From NCBI GenBank assembly GCA_023055425.1, contig JALGPY010000010.1, positions 20,619,363 through 20,683,362 of the forward strand: DNA of 64,000 nt, read 5' to 3'. Position numbers and translations under genes: made by a program. Below are positions 11,926-23,119 of this stretch, one piece after another (the stretch's first letter is position 1; each line of letters begins with the position of its first letter). Origin of the DNA: Linanthus parryae (Eukaryota; Streptophyta; Magnoliopsida; Ericales; Polemoniaceae). The notes beneath the pieces were generated by a model, which was not told the origin of the DNA, ran no database searches, and worked only from the letters and a program-made list of their open reading frames with translations.

Positions 11926-12236
11926 CAAAGCTCTTATGCCGTTGGAAAATAGAATATACTAATACTATTTTTGGCTAAATCAAATTTTTGGAAAGGGTAG
12001 GGGCTATATTAGGTAAATATCCACAGAGATATCACCCAACAAAGAATGATCCAAGATTACTGACTATCAGTGTAGCCGACTCATCTTCAAGGCTTTGAAA
12101 AGGCTTTCAAGGTCTTCAAATATTGTAAGACTGCAACAAGTAAAATTCAAGACTTTGAACTGATTTTCAAGGCTTTGAAACTCAGTTCAAACCTTGGTAA
12201 ACACATACAACTTACCTTTCTTACCTGATGCTCCCC
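11926..12236 (-). other. A1 post-pol spacer with palindrome variants
   Basis: Aligns with 32640-32940 of A2. No open frame. Holds three to four imperfect copies of the TTTCAAGGCCTTGAAA motif between 12090 and 12195. Confidence 0.7.
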
Positions 12237-12626
12237 CTAAACCAATGCATCCTTATTTAGCATTCCCAATTCCAGTCCTAGAACTGAGAATCTTTCATTT
12301 GCTAATGGTTTGGTGAAGATATCTGCAATTTGCATGTTAGTAGCAACAAATTCAAGAACAATATAACCTTTCTCAGCCTGATCTCTGATGAAGTGGTGTC
12401 TGACATCATTGTGCTTGGTTCTTGAGTATTGCACTGGATTCTTTGCAATTGAAATTGCACTAGTGTTGTCACACTTAATTGGTATGGCTCTGAAGTCAAA
12501 TCCAAGATCTCTTAGCTGTTGAGCAATCCACAGTAGTTGTGAGCAACATGCTCCTGCAGCTAAATATTCAGCTTCAGCTGTTGATAGAGCAACATAATTC
12601 TGTTTCTTGGAATGCCAACTAATCAA
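12237..12626 (-). pseudogene. A1 RNase H domain
   Basis: Open for 129 codons: SWHSKKQN, the acidic STAEAEY, KCDNTSAI and the conserved HHFIRDQ region followed by DIFTKPLA, the usual order in copia RNase H. It ends at the pol stop. It would degrade the RNA strand of the RNA/DNA hybrid during reverse transcription. This domain itself is intact, but the frame to RT is broken between 12627 and 12804, so it belongs to a dead polyprotein. Confidence 0.85.
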
Positions 12627-12804
12627 GGATGATCCAATGAATTGGCATGTTCCTGAAGTACTTTTCCTATCAACCTTGTAACCTGCAAAATCAGCATCTG
12701 AAAAACCATGTAAAGAGAAGTTAGAATGTCATGGATATCAAATCCCTAATTCTTTGGTACCATTGAGATATCTGAATATTCTCTTCACAACAGTCAAGTG
12801 TGAT

Positions 12805-13833
12805 TCATCCTTGAAAGTGTGATTCTCTTTGATCAGCTTGAAATCTAGCACACATGCACACACTAAACATAATATCTTGCCTGCTTGCTGTCAGATAGAG
12901 TAATGATCCAATCATGCCTCTATACTCTTTTACATTGACACTCTTACCAGATTCATCCTTGTCTAAGGATAGTGTAGAGCTCATAGGAGTCTTGGCTTCC
13001 TTACATTGAGCCATGCTATATTTGTTTAGTAAATCTCTTGTGTACTTGCTTTGATGCAGAAAGATGCCCTTCTTCAATTGCTGTATTTGAAGTCCTAGGA
13101 AGAAGTTCAAATCTCCCATCATGCTCATCTCAAATGCCCTGCTCATAACACTTGAGAATTCTCTTCATAATTGATCATTAGTAGCTCCAAACAGTATATC
13201 ATCAACATATATCTGAACTAAAAGTAAATATTTCTCATGAGTCTTAATGAAAAGAGTCTTGTCTAATAAACCTCTTTTGAAATCATTTTCAAGTAAGAAT
13301 TTTGATAATCTTTCATACCAAGCCCTTGGAGCTTGTTTCAAACCATAAAGAGCTTTGTCAAGTTTGTAGACATGATCTAGAAACTTATCATTTTCAAAAC
13401 CAGGTGGTTGTGCAACATAAACTTCTTCTTTCAAGTTCCCATTTAAGAAAGCACACTTCACATCCATTTGAAACAGTTTCATGTTCTTCTAAGATGCAAA
13501 TGCAAGCAAAATTCTGATTGTTTCTAACCTGGGAACTGGAGCAAAAGTTTCCTCATAATCAATACCTTCTTCTTGATTGTAACCTTGAGCAACTAACCTT
13601 GCTTTGTTTCTGATCACATTGCCACTTTCATCCAAATTGTTTCTGAACACCCATCTGGTACCAATGACAGACTGGTTTGAAGGTGCAGGAACCAGGTTCC
13701 AGACCGTATTCCTTTCAAACTCATTGAGTTCTCTTTGCATAGAAATGATCCAGTATGCTTCTTGTAAAGCTTTTTTCACAGTTTTTGGTTCTACATGAGA
13801 AATAAAAGCATTAAAAGCACATAAGTTCTGCAA
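12805..13833 (-). pseudogene. A1 reverse transcriptase, three frames
   Basis: Read from 13833 down: [32 protein letters not shown] and the EETFAPV block (frame 13489-13833). Next come [27 protein letters not shown] and the catalytic YVDDILFG (frame 13165-13482). Then the thumb/connection part with GLQIQQLKKGIF and MIGSLLYLTASR (12805-13146). Both catalytic Asp clusters remain. Stops or frameshifts separate the three pieces. The strong SIRE-like wording of the first block is the main lineage evidence for family A. Confidence 0.88.
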
Positions 13834-15060
13834 CTCTGATCTAGTTTGTGTACGAGTGGTTGGATCTGATATGATATTATCAGCTGGATGGGATGAGAGA
13901 TATTTGAATCTCTTTCTTGGAGACCATGGTTCAGATTCTCCATAGATCTTTTCTGGTCTTGAAGTAGTGGCTTTGTCACTTGAATCCTTCTGATCATATT
14001 CTCAAGACCATTTTTAAGGTCTTGAGAATGTCTTCTATTCTCTTTTGCGCCTTTCTTGAATCCTAATGGATTCTCAGTCTCTTCCTCTGATTCATGCTTG
14101 TTCAAATTCAGGTCTGCAAAACTTTCACTCAAAGAACCATCATATCTTTCATCAAAAATAACATGAATGCTCTCTTCAACCAGTTTGGTTATTTTATTGT
14201 AAACTCTATAAGCTTTGCTATTCAGAGAGTAACCAAGAAATATACCTTCATCACTTCTTGCATCAAACTTACCAAGATTGTCTTTTCCATTGTTATGGAT
14301 AAAGCAAGTACATCCAAAGGGTCTGAAGTAAGAAATGTTTGGCTTCCTCCCTATGAATAGTTCATAGGGGGTCTTCTTCAGAATAGGTGTGATCAAGCAC
14401 CTGTTCAAAATATAGTTTGCTATATTCACAGCTTCTGCCCAGTAATTTTTTGGCAACTTGTTCCCAAGAAGCATTGTTCTTGATATATCTTCAAGAGTCA
14501 TGTTCTTTCATTTAACAACACCATTCTGTTGAGGAGTTGTTGGAGCAGAAAAGTCTTGAGAAATACCATGCTTATCAAAAAATAAATAAAATTCTAACTG
14601 ATCAAATTCTCTACCAGGATCACTTCTGATTGAAGCTACAGGTAGGTTTTTCAAGTTTTGAAGGTCTCTGCAAAGCTTTGAAAATTCAGAGAGTGCTTCA
14701 GATTTTTCTTTGAGAAAAATAACCCAAGTATATCTAGAAAAACCATCTACAACAACTAGAATATACCATTTACCTTTTGGAGTGGGAGTCCTCATAGGAC
14801 CACAGAGATCCATATGAAGTAATTCAATACATCTAGTTGTACTCACAAACTTCTTTGGCTTGAAGGAGCTTCTGGTCTGCTTCCCTTGTGCACATGCTTT
14901 GCACATTTCATTTTCTTTGAACTTGATAGATGGCAATCCTCTTACCAAGTATTTGGAAATCAACTTCTTCAAAGTTTGCAAACTGATATGACCAAGTTTC
15001 CTTTGCCAAAGTTTGAATCCTTTTTCAAGGCCTTGTGACATTTCAAACTTTCACCTGCAA
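13834..15060 (-). pseudogene. A1 GAG-pre-integrase and integrase, broken
   Basis: From 15041 down: KLGHISLQTLKKL with CKACAQGK (His/Cys zinc-binding domain), HMDLCGP (first Asp), RSDPGREF (second Asp) and PQQNGVV. The third catalytic residue, Glu in DD35E, is Lys here, and the next codon is a stop (near 14505-14512). The C-terminal part continues at 13791-14501 with the RKPNISYFRPFGCTC and EGIFLGYS blocks. A 32-base inverted repeat built on AAGGTCTTGAGAAT lies at 14002-14037 in the integrase-RT linker. Not functional. Confidence 0.85.
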
Positions 15061-15440
15061 CTTTGTTAGTCTGAAAAGTATAAACATTGTTTGATCTAGA
15101 GGCTGTGAGAATGCAATCTCATGATGTCTTATTTTGCACTACACACTTCTCTTTATCAAAGATAACTTTGTTGAAATTATCACAAAGTTGAGATATACTA
15201 AGCAAATTAAACTTCAAACCTTCAACCAGATATACATAAGAAATAGAGTTTTCTGAATTTGTACCTACTTTTCCAATACCAATAATATTGAATTTGCCTT
15301 TGTCACCAAGTGTTATTGAACCTGCTGATTGCTCCTTTAATTATGAGAATAGAGATCTCTTTCCACTCATGTGTCTTGAAAAACCACTGTCCATGAACCA
15401 CTTATGTTCTTTGACATTGGTGACAACCTGCAAACACCAG
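15061..15440 (-). pseudogene. A1 protease region, broken
   Basis: WFMDSGFSRHMSGKRSL is encoded near 15357-15412. DSG is the aspartic protease active-site motif. A stop follows within about 20 codons (near 15338). The region down to 15061 still resembles the A2 protease/pre-integrase link. Confidence 0.75.
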
Positions 15441-16513
15441 TTAATGCCTTACCCAGCTGTTAGACGAAATTTGGAATTTGGATTCATATTCAGGATCAAC
15501 CATGTTAGGTGGTCTAACCCCTTTAGGAACCCAAATATTCTTAAATTTTCCTTTGAGTTGAAAAGTAAAAGTGTTCCTAATTATGTGAGGGTCTCTTCTT
15601 CTAAAAGGACAAGTCATCTTAAGATGACCAGTTTTGCAACAGTAATGACAAATATGAGAAGTTTTATTTCCAGCTTTCACAAACCTGGTATTGTTCCTTC
15701 TTGGAAAGTTTGGATTGAGTCCAATACCAGCTTTGTGAACAGACTGTGAACTTCCTCCAAGAATCAAGTTCAACTTGTATTCAGATCCAACAAGCTTGAC
15801 TTTGACCAATTCAGATTCTTGAAGTTTCTCAGTAAGAGTAATCTTTTTTTTTTTCTCTAAATCATCAATCTGATGTCTCATATTAACAAGGCTGTCACTC
15901 ACTGAGGAGTTTTCAGTGACTACTTACTTGACTTGTGTTTTCAAGGCTTTGAAACTGGTTTTCAAGGCCTTGAAATCACTGTCAGTTTTCTTCTGAGAGA
16001 TTTCAAGATTCTAATTTAGGCAAACAAGTTGTAAGTTTTCTTTTGCTTGCTCATGAACTTTTTCTTTCAAAAATAAAATCTCTTTCAGATAATCTTCCTC
16101 ATTTAAGCATTTTTCTGAGATATTCTCAATGAGCTTCTTTTGGTTTTGAAATTAGACAATTTACCATTACCTCAATGTTCTTCTCAGAACTATCATCATG
16201 CTTGGCCATGAAGCATAGGTTGGCATGTTCTTCCTCAGATTCAGATTCACTAGAGCTATCTGAATCACTCCATGAAGCTATCATGGCTTTCTTTCTTCTG
16301 TCATGATCTTTCTTTTGAAAGTTCTTATTATTTTTTGTGTGGACAGTCTCTTATGAAGTGTCCTGCATCACCACACTCAAAGAAGTTCATAACTTTTGAC
16401 TTGTTCTGTGAAGAGGACTTACCTTTGTTTTCCTTGCTGCTGGATGATCTATGCCTTTCTCTGTTGAAATATTTGTTTCCAAAATTTTTCTTCATTTTGA
16501 GAATCCTTGTCAA
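15441..16513 (-). pseudogene. A1 gag C-terminal half: two zinc knuckles and coiled-coil hinge
   Basis: First knuckle near 16328-16400 is damaged: FFECGDAGHFIRDC, the first Cys being Phe. A polar hinge follows. It carries an in-frame pair of the palindrome motif at 15945-15985, encoding FKALK-type repeats. Frame 15441-15902 has a second, intact knuckle CHYCCKTGHLKMTC (CX2CX4HX4C) and the NIWVPKGV element typical of SIRE-like gag. Nucleocapsid role: binds and packages element RNA. Several stops interrupt it. Confidence 0.8.
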
Positions 16514-17289
16514 GGCTTTGGAAATTAAGGAAATTGGATCTTCATCAACACCATCCTCAGTTGGAAGGCTTTGTGTTCTCTCATTCTCCTAGGATTTGAG
16601 AGCTAAGTTCTTGATACCATCTAAGAGTTCTCCATCAACTTCATTCATAGATATCTCATGTTCCAGGAACTTCCCTTGTAGGTCATCAAGTTGTAAAGTT
16701 GAGAGATTCTGAGCTTCTTCAGTGGCTGTGTTTTTTGGTTCCCATTTTGCCGTTGGAAGACTTCTGAGAATCTTCCTCACATTTTCTTTATTGGAAAAGT
16801 GTTTTCCCAGTGAGTCAAGGTTGTTGACAATATCAGTGAATCTCTTGGACATGTCTGTGATGGACTCATATGCATTCATATTCAACAGCTCATATTGTTT
16901 TAGATAAATGTTGATGTTGGTCTACTTGACTTTTCAAAGGTAACAACAAGTTTATCCCATATTTCTTTAGCAGTTGTGCATCTAGAGATCCTGTTGAATT
17001 CATCTGTACTCAAAGCACAATAGAAAATGTTAATAGCCTTGTAATTCTAAGAAACTTGATCTAATTCAGAAGAGGAGAGTGAGTCTTCTGTTTTAGGAGT
17101 TCTAATCTGATCTTTCTCTGTACAGAAAGTATGAGGTTCATTTTGAATAATGGTCCAAAGCTCTAGATCTTGATCAATGATAAACATTTTAATGAGAGCT
17201 TACCAGTGAGCAAATTTTTCTCCACAGAATAGAGGAGGTCTGTTAGCAGCTCTTCCTTGTGATAAGCCACCATCACCTGCAATACTCAT
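16514..17289 (-). pseudogene. A1 gag N-terminal half (UBN2-like capsid region)
   Basis: Start ATG at 17289, 37 bases after the primer site; the first residues MSIAGDGGLSQGRAANRPP match the A5 and A2 starts. The piece 16589-16885 contains SKRFTDIVNNLDSLGK, RKILRSLPTAKW and LDDLQGKFLEHE, the core of plant copia gag (UBN2 family). Stops and frameshifts lie between 16886 and 17200. Confidence 0.82.
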
Positions 17290-17325
17290 GATCACCAAAT
17301 GGTTAAATCTTATACAGTGATACAA

Positions 17326-17337
17326 GCTCTGATACCA
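17326..17337 (-). other. A1 primer-binding site
   Basis: Minus strand TGGTATCAGAGC, a perfect match to the initiator tRNA-Met 3' end, two bases from the LTR. Confidence 0.9.
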
Positions 17338-17476
17338 ATTGAAAGTGTGAGTATGCAGATGTATAAGTAGCTAAGATACTCTAGAAGCGGGGGGGGGGGG
17401 GGGGTAGGTTAATAGAGTATGCCAACTTTTTGCAAAACTTGCTAGGAAGATGAAAACTTGTGCAAACAATGAAATT

Positions 17477-17575
17477 CAAGGCCTTGAAAACATGTTCAAG
17501 CCTTTGAAGTAGATGAAGAAAGTATGGAGCAAGTATGTCTTTTTCAAGGCCTTGAAAACAAGTTCAAACCCTTGA
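17477..17575. repeat. Palindrome cluster in the U5 part of the A1 LTR
   Basis: Exact cores CAAGGCCTTG at 17477-17486 and 17545-17554, each followed about 15-17 bases on by a variant (CAAGCCTTTG, CAAACCCTTG). Confidence 0.85.
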
Positions 17576-18077
17576 AAAATAAACAGTTTTTGTATGCTGC
17601 AAAAGCTATGAAAGTAAATGAACTGAAAATGAACAAGACAACTGATTTATAGAGTTCAGTCCACTTGGACCTGCGTCTCTACCTCAGGGATTAGATCCCT
17701 GCAGGATTTTCAACTCAATTATTATTAATCAAAAGCTAAGCCCTAGAACTCAAGCACAGAGAGTTCCCTTACTCTGTTACAGCTTGTGGTTTTCCCTAAC
17801 CTATCTAGTACCTGCTCTAGCTAACTTATTAACTAAGAATTCTCTATTGTTCACTTTGAACAATCCTTGAGAATCGATTTAGAACTAATACATAGATGAT
17901 CTACCAATATAGCTTTATAGAGAAGAACACTGAAGAGTAGAAAACTGAAGTGATATGCAGTGAACTTCTGTGAATGGATTGGAAGAAATGAAGAACTTAT
18001 TTGATCCTTGTCAATCCAGGATACTTTCTCTGTATTTGCCCGTTGAGTGTTCTGTCTTGTTGCTTCGAATTTGAGCT

Positions 18078-18086
18078 CTATTTATA
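18078..18086 (-). promoter_or_regulatory. TATA box of the A1 5' LTR
   Basis: Minus strand TATAAATAG inside the LTR. The A2 LTRs have TATATATAG/TATATATTG at the matching place (30951-30960, 55481-55488). Confidence 0.55.
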
Positions 18087-18518
18087 CTTCATACAGCTCT
18101 GCAAATCTCCCCATATTTTCATCAACAACCTTCCTATTTTGTAGACAACAGAGTTTGACTACTTTGAAATCTTCTCCAACGGTTGGATGATCACAATCTT
18201 CAGAGATATTGTTGTAATCTTTCATTTAACCACCATGAGAAGCTATCATACACGTCTGATTGATCATATGATCAAAGTGTCCAAGTGTTTCCAAATATGC
18301 AGCAATTCAGTTTAGGAAACAATCCTGCAAAACTTAGAAACAAAATTTCTTGCATTATCATGGTCAAACAGATGATATATTACGATTAAAAACATGTTAT
18401 AACAATTTGTCTTTCATCATCTAACAACAGAGAATCAAACATATGAAAGAGACAGAGTAATTCAATTCAGAGAGTTTGGAGAAAACTCTCCCTGAGAGTG
18501 TGTATTCAGGTTAACCAG

Positions 18519-18625
18519 TTTCAAGGCTTTGAATCCAGTTTCAAGGCCTTGAAAATAGCAAAACTGTTTTCAAGCCTCTGAAACTGATTCAAGGCTTTGA
18601 AAGCTGGTTCAAGGCCTTGAAATAG
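18519..18625. repeat. Palindrome cluster in the U3 end of the A1 LTR
   Basis: Five units spaced by about 20-28 bases: two exact cores (18542-18551, 18610-18619) and three variants. The first and last units are CAAGGCTTTG and CAAGGCCTTG. Confidence 0.85.
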
Positions 18626-18661
18626 CCTAGATATTTCAAGTCTTGCAAACCTGATCTTTGA

Positions 18662-21616
18662 AAATTTATTCACCCAAGTCGACCGAGAATTGCCTTGAAT
18701 GCAATTATAGTTTTTTTTCAAAGGAGATTTACTCAATATGATTTAAAATCACTAAACAAAACACTCATAATGGGCATGGGAAAAGCTGTTAATGATTAAC
18801 ATCATGGGTAAGGGCAAATGGTTTGCGATGGTTATAAAGCAAGCGTCTTGCTAAAACCAAGTTGCCTTGAAGTCCCATAGGTGGTGTAGAGGAAGAGAGA
18901 AAAGTACTTGGAAGTAAGTATTAAAGGAATTATGAATTCCGATTTGGGTATTTTTGTTATAGAAATCAATGTGTCTATCTCATCATCATGAGTATATGAC
19001 ACTAGATGAGTATCTCACATTCATAGAAATGTGGAGGATATCAAGAGATTAAAACAATTGGATAGGGATGAAATAAACCTACACGTGGGAAAATGAAGCA
19101 AAGGGTTGCTGAGTTAGCCGTAGGGAATTATTTCTACCTTTATGAAATTGTTCATGAATTAGACAAAAGTGATTATGTCCCTGCTGTGAGTAGGATCATC
19201 ATTATAGCTTCTTGTTTGGACAAGATAGCTGTCTATCATAATAAAGGACAAATGCTGTTACATTTATTCTTATAAACATTATTGTAATGCAATTTTGTCT
19301 AAATGAATTACATATCCTTGATCATAGTAATTTCATCTATAAAATTCATACCAAGAGGTTTGCATATAATGATATGTACCTCACTTATCTTTAGCATTAT
19401 AGTTTAGGCCTCATAAATAAGAGATACATATCTAGAACTCCATGAGGATGGATTTCTGGAACTCATTTGATTATTGAATCATATGAGATATGTAAGACTT
19501 ATTAGGCAAATATATGATCTTTTGGGAATCATACATATTGATGTATGAAGGCCGCTAAGAACAAATGCTAAAGATGGGTTTCAGTACTTCATCATATTTA
19601 CTGATGGAATAAGAGAAATATGGATTTGTGTATCTTATGAATAAACAAATAAGAATCCTTTGAATTGTTCAAAGAATTCTGGAATGAAGTAGAGATCCAG
19701 CTTGGAGAAAGTATTAGGGCTCTACGATTGGATCGTAGAAGAGAGTACTTGAGCCAAGAGTTTGACAAGAATCTATGGGAGTGTTGGATATGATCCAAAA
19801 CTCGCTCCACCTAGCACGCCACATGGTTTTGGCGTGTCTAAAAGGAGAGTTCTGACCTTGTAGGACACGGTTCGGTCCATGATGAGTTAAACAGAACTTC
19901 TAGTTTACTTTTGGGGGCTATGTTCTAATTACAGCTAATCTCGCCCTTAACCTTGTTCCATCAAAAATGGATTATGAAAAATACCATATGAGATATGGAC
20001 TAGGAAGTTTTCTCGTATGTCATTCATAAATATTTGGGGTTATGAAGTTTATGTAAAAGAGTTTACAAATAAACTTGGACCTAAGTCGGATAAATGTTTT
20101 CTGGGATATCCTGAAATGGATATTATTTATACAACCCAATCGAGAACAAACTGTTTGTTGCTCGAACCACAGAGTTTCTAGGTAGATATTGTCTCTAAAA
20201 GAAACAGTGTGAGGACAGTAGAACTTGAAGAAGTTCAAGAACCACAACAGAACATTAATCCTTTTGATGGAACATGAGCATGATCACAAGGTGTTGTGGA
20301 GCAACCTACTCAGATAACACAAGAACCTCATAGGTCAGGTAGGATATGTCAAGGGACTAGAGAAATAAGGATTTCTCATAACCCGTGATATATTGCTAAT
20401 CGAGATGAGCCTACAACCTATGAGATGGCCACGTGTGTGCCATACTCTCAGAAATGGATAGGAGCCATGGAATACAAAATGGAACCCATGTATACCAACA
20501 AAGTATGGACTTTGTTGGAACCACCTAAAAGGTGCAAGTGGGTTATGAAGAAACCAACATGGATGGTAATATGATTACCTTTGAGGGACAATTGGTTGGG
20601 TAAGGATTTACTTTGAGTTCATAGTATAGACTATGACAAAAAATTTCCCAATTGTGATGCTTAAATCCATTCGCATCTTGCTTGTAGAAATCTGTCTATA
20701 GATTGAGTCAAGCTTCGTTGAGATGGATTCTTCAAATTGATGATGCAATCAAATGAGTTTGGTTCCATCAAAATTGAAGATGAGACTTGTGTTAACAAGT
20801 AGGTTAGTGGGAGCATAGTTATGTTTCTAGTCTTGTATGTGGAGACATATTAATCATTGGGAATGATGTCCCTACTTGGCAATCTTACGTAGATTGACTA
20901 GGGAATTGATTTTCAAATGATAGACTAAGGCAAAAAAACCTAGAAAGATCTATGGAGATAGATCAAGATGGTTCTGCAGCTTAGGTCATAGTGCATGTAT
21001 AGACAAAGGTGTTGAAGTAGTTAACCATGTAAGGAATATGGATTTTACCTATGTCACATGGGATTAGTCTTTGGAAGACTAATTGTATTTCGAATTAGAT
21101 TGGAAATGGACCGTATGAATGAGATTCACGAGATACGCCATGTTAAGTACTAGGCCAGATGTGTCGTATGGTATGACACAATTATACCAGTCATATCCGG
21201 GTGAGCGTCACTGGATAATTATCAAGATCACCTTTAAGTACTTGAGAAGAACTAAAGGATGGATTCTTGATATTTGAAAGATAGGAAGAGTTTGCTGTAA
21301 GGGGTTACAGTAATGCGAACTTCAAATCTGACAAAGAAGATTTAGGATCATAAGTCGAGTTTTAAGTTTTGCCCTAGTGGGAGCGACTGTGAGCTGGAGA
21401 GGTTCCATGCAAGATTCAGTCACTGATTCTAACATAGAGGACTAAGTAAATTACTGCATGAGATGCACTTACTCAGAATATTTAAACTCAATCAAATTAT
21501 TGATGGAGGAGATGTGAATATTTGCAAGGTATTAGCAGATGTATCGCCCCTACGCAATGAAAGCGTGGAGGGCCGCGCTAGATAAATAGGCATATGATGC
21601 AGGAGATTGACTCTAG
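18662..21616 (+). pseudogene. B1 gag end and pol, heavily decayed
   Basis: No long frame remains, but the order of family B pol can be followed. GKGK-rich gag end near 18780-18830. Pre-integrase piece at 19093-19275 (AELAVGN... and YVPAVSR). Integrase around 19570-19760 (GFVYLMN, then ALRLDRR where the second Asp would lie). RT linker near 20470-20560 with KVWTLLEPP. RT active site near 20830-20855, where one base is lost within the YVDD codons. RNase H near 21290-21440. The TAG at 21614-21616 matches the family's pol stop. Frameshifts and stops throughout make this the oldest-looking family B coding region here. Confidence 0.8.
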
Positions 21617-21620
21617 TTCA

Positions 21621-21630
21621 AGTGGGAGAC
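21621..21630 (+). other. B1 polypurine tract
   Basis: AGTGGGAGAC directly before the 3' LTR. Confidence 0.85.
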
Positions 21631-23119
21631 TGTTGGAATTGTGCCCTAGAGGCAATCAATTTATTTTGGAAAATATGTGGATTTGCGATTCATTATGTTA
21701 TTGATATGGAGATATGTTAACATGAATGAAGACCTTAGAATATAAGTTTTATATTCTTAAATATCCCTAGTCGATTATAATGATTAATAGGACAATCATC
21801 TATAGACTAGTATGGGGTTTGATTGATATGGAGATATCATGATCCAACACATGGGTATGCATTATGGGTAATGACATACTGGATTGACCCATCTCTGAAA
21901 AGGCTAACTACAAGTTATGTAAAGTCACAAGTGCTTCTCGCGGTGAAATGGTGTTGTCATCCTTAGACTTGAAGTCACTAGATAATCTAGTTGTGGAATA
22001 TTGTGCTTTAGTAGCGTCAAAACGCTACATCGTGACTGGGTAGCTATAAAGGCGTGTATCGGATACAACAAGAAGTAAGCATAGAGATCGTAGTAGATGT
22101 AGATAGAATTTGTCCCTCCCACATAACGGGAGCAAATATCCTAGGCCACTCGAGGGATAGTGATTATAGAATGTCTAGCCAGACTCAAATAAATCAATAT
22201 AGGATATTGATGTTATTTGCACGAATAAGGCTATTCCCATGGATCGAGAAACTATGGATTGGATATAAGAGTGTGACTTGTATGTCTCGTGTCCAATCCG
22301 GATATGGGGACGAAGGGATGAGAAAATTACTTGCGAAAGGTTTGTCATGATGACTATACTATTTGCTGGCTAGAATGGATGTCTTGCTAGAGGCCAGTCC
22401 ATATTAGTAAATAGTTACTACCAACTAAATAGAACCTATGAGGTCACACGCCATATAGGGTTTAACTAGACTTGTGAATTAATTAATTAATACGATTAAT
22501 TAATTAGAAGGATCAAATCTCAACAACTTGCTAACTTAGTAGGACGAATATGCAAGTTGGACTAATTCATGTATAGACATGATTAGGATTTGCCAAGGTG
22601 GAATAATTCATGTAGATACATGATTAGGATTAATTTGCAAAGAGAACTAATCCATGTATGGACATGATTAGGACTAGTTTGCAAAAAGGGACTAATTCTT
22701 ATTTGAGTATGATTAGGAGAGGGGTTCTTTATGTAGTAGGACAAGGAGTTGTTGGACTATATAAAGAACACTCCTAGCTTATTTTGTCGACACACATCTA
22801 TATGATAGGAGTAAGGACAGAATAAAGCAAGGAGAGAGAGCAAGTCCCAAAGCAAGGGCCAAACCCCCCTTTGGGACCGCCCCCTACCTGTCGGCCTCAC
22901 ATGGAGGTGCCACCCACCTTATTGCACCATGTTGCACGATTTCTTCTTCCTCTTCAATTATTCCTAGCTAGAACAAGGAGTTGTAGGATCTAGATCTCAC
23001 TTATAAGTTGTGTTACTTGTTTTCTCTTACCATCGTTATGATACTCTTCGTGTGATCATTGGAGGGTCTTGAATGGATAATTCTTTCTTCCGCTGCGTAT
23101 CCATGATCAAAACCCTACA
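21631..23119 (+). repeat. B1 3' LTR (1489 bp)
   Basis: Starts TGTTGGAATTGTGCCC, ends CCCTACA, followed by the AGACA site duplication and B0 integrase sequence. Diverged from the 5' LTR except for a block at about 22317-22766 that looks identical. Confidence 0.92.
22562..22671 (+). repeat. Tandem palindromic units in the B1 3' LTR
   Basis: Three 25-base units at 22562-22586, 22603-22627 and 22647-22671 (period 41-44). Each is an imperfect inverted repeat with arms CTAAT(C/T)CATG and CATGATTAG. The same units occur six times in the 5' LTR because of its duplication, and in B5. Confidence 0.8.

Larger units (their letters stand above)
11926..18661 (-). mobile_element. Family A copy A1, truncated at its 3' side, inside B1
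   Basis: Reverse-strand SIRE-type element with 5' LTR 17340-18661, tRNA-Met primer site 17326-17337, gag, protease, integrase, RT and RNase H. It stops in the spacer after RNase H near 11926. The extra ORF, purine tract and 3' LTR are absent. The left junction joins B1 leader directly to the A1 post-pol spacer, so a deletion has removed A1's end together with B1's gag start. No site duplication is recoverable. Confidence 0.88.
17340..18661 (-). repeat. A1 5' LTR (about 1322 bp)
   Basis: Left edge TGAAAGTG (minus-strand end CACTTTCA). The right edge aligns with the start of the A2 LTR but reads TCAAAGATC, so it has decayed. Includes a run of about 17 G at 17388-17404 and two palindrome clusters (17477-17575 and 18519-18625). 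Confidence 0.85.
9176..23119 (+). mobile_element. Family B copy B1, forward, inserted in B0 and interrupted by A1
   Basis: 5' LTR 9176-11064, primer site 11066-11077, leader to about 11925, then the truncated A1. A very decayed pol follows at 18662-21616, then purine tract and 3' LTR 21631-23119. It lies opposite to its host B0. Most of gag and the end of the leader are missing at the A1 junction. Confidence 0.88.

Noticed and set aside
14002..14037. Inverted repeat that could be a microRNA hairpin
   Set aside because: Arms are only about 14 bases, within the decayed integrase-RT linker, and not conserved in A2. It fits a palindrome-motif variant.
18519..18625. CRISPR-like array of short palindromic repeats
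   Set aside because: Plant nuclear retroelement context, irregular spacing, variable units, no cas genes. The repeats belong to the family A LTR.
19598..20247. Minus-strand frames of 70-75 codons in the B1 pol region
   Set aside because: They are antisense to decayed forward-strand pol and have no domain.
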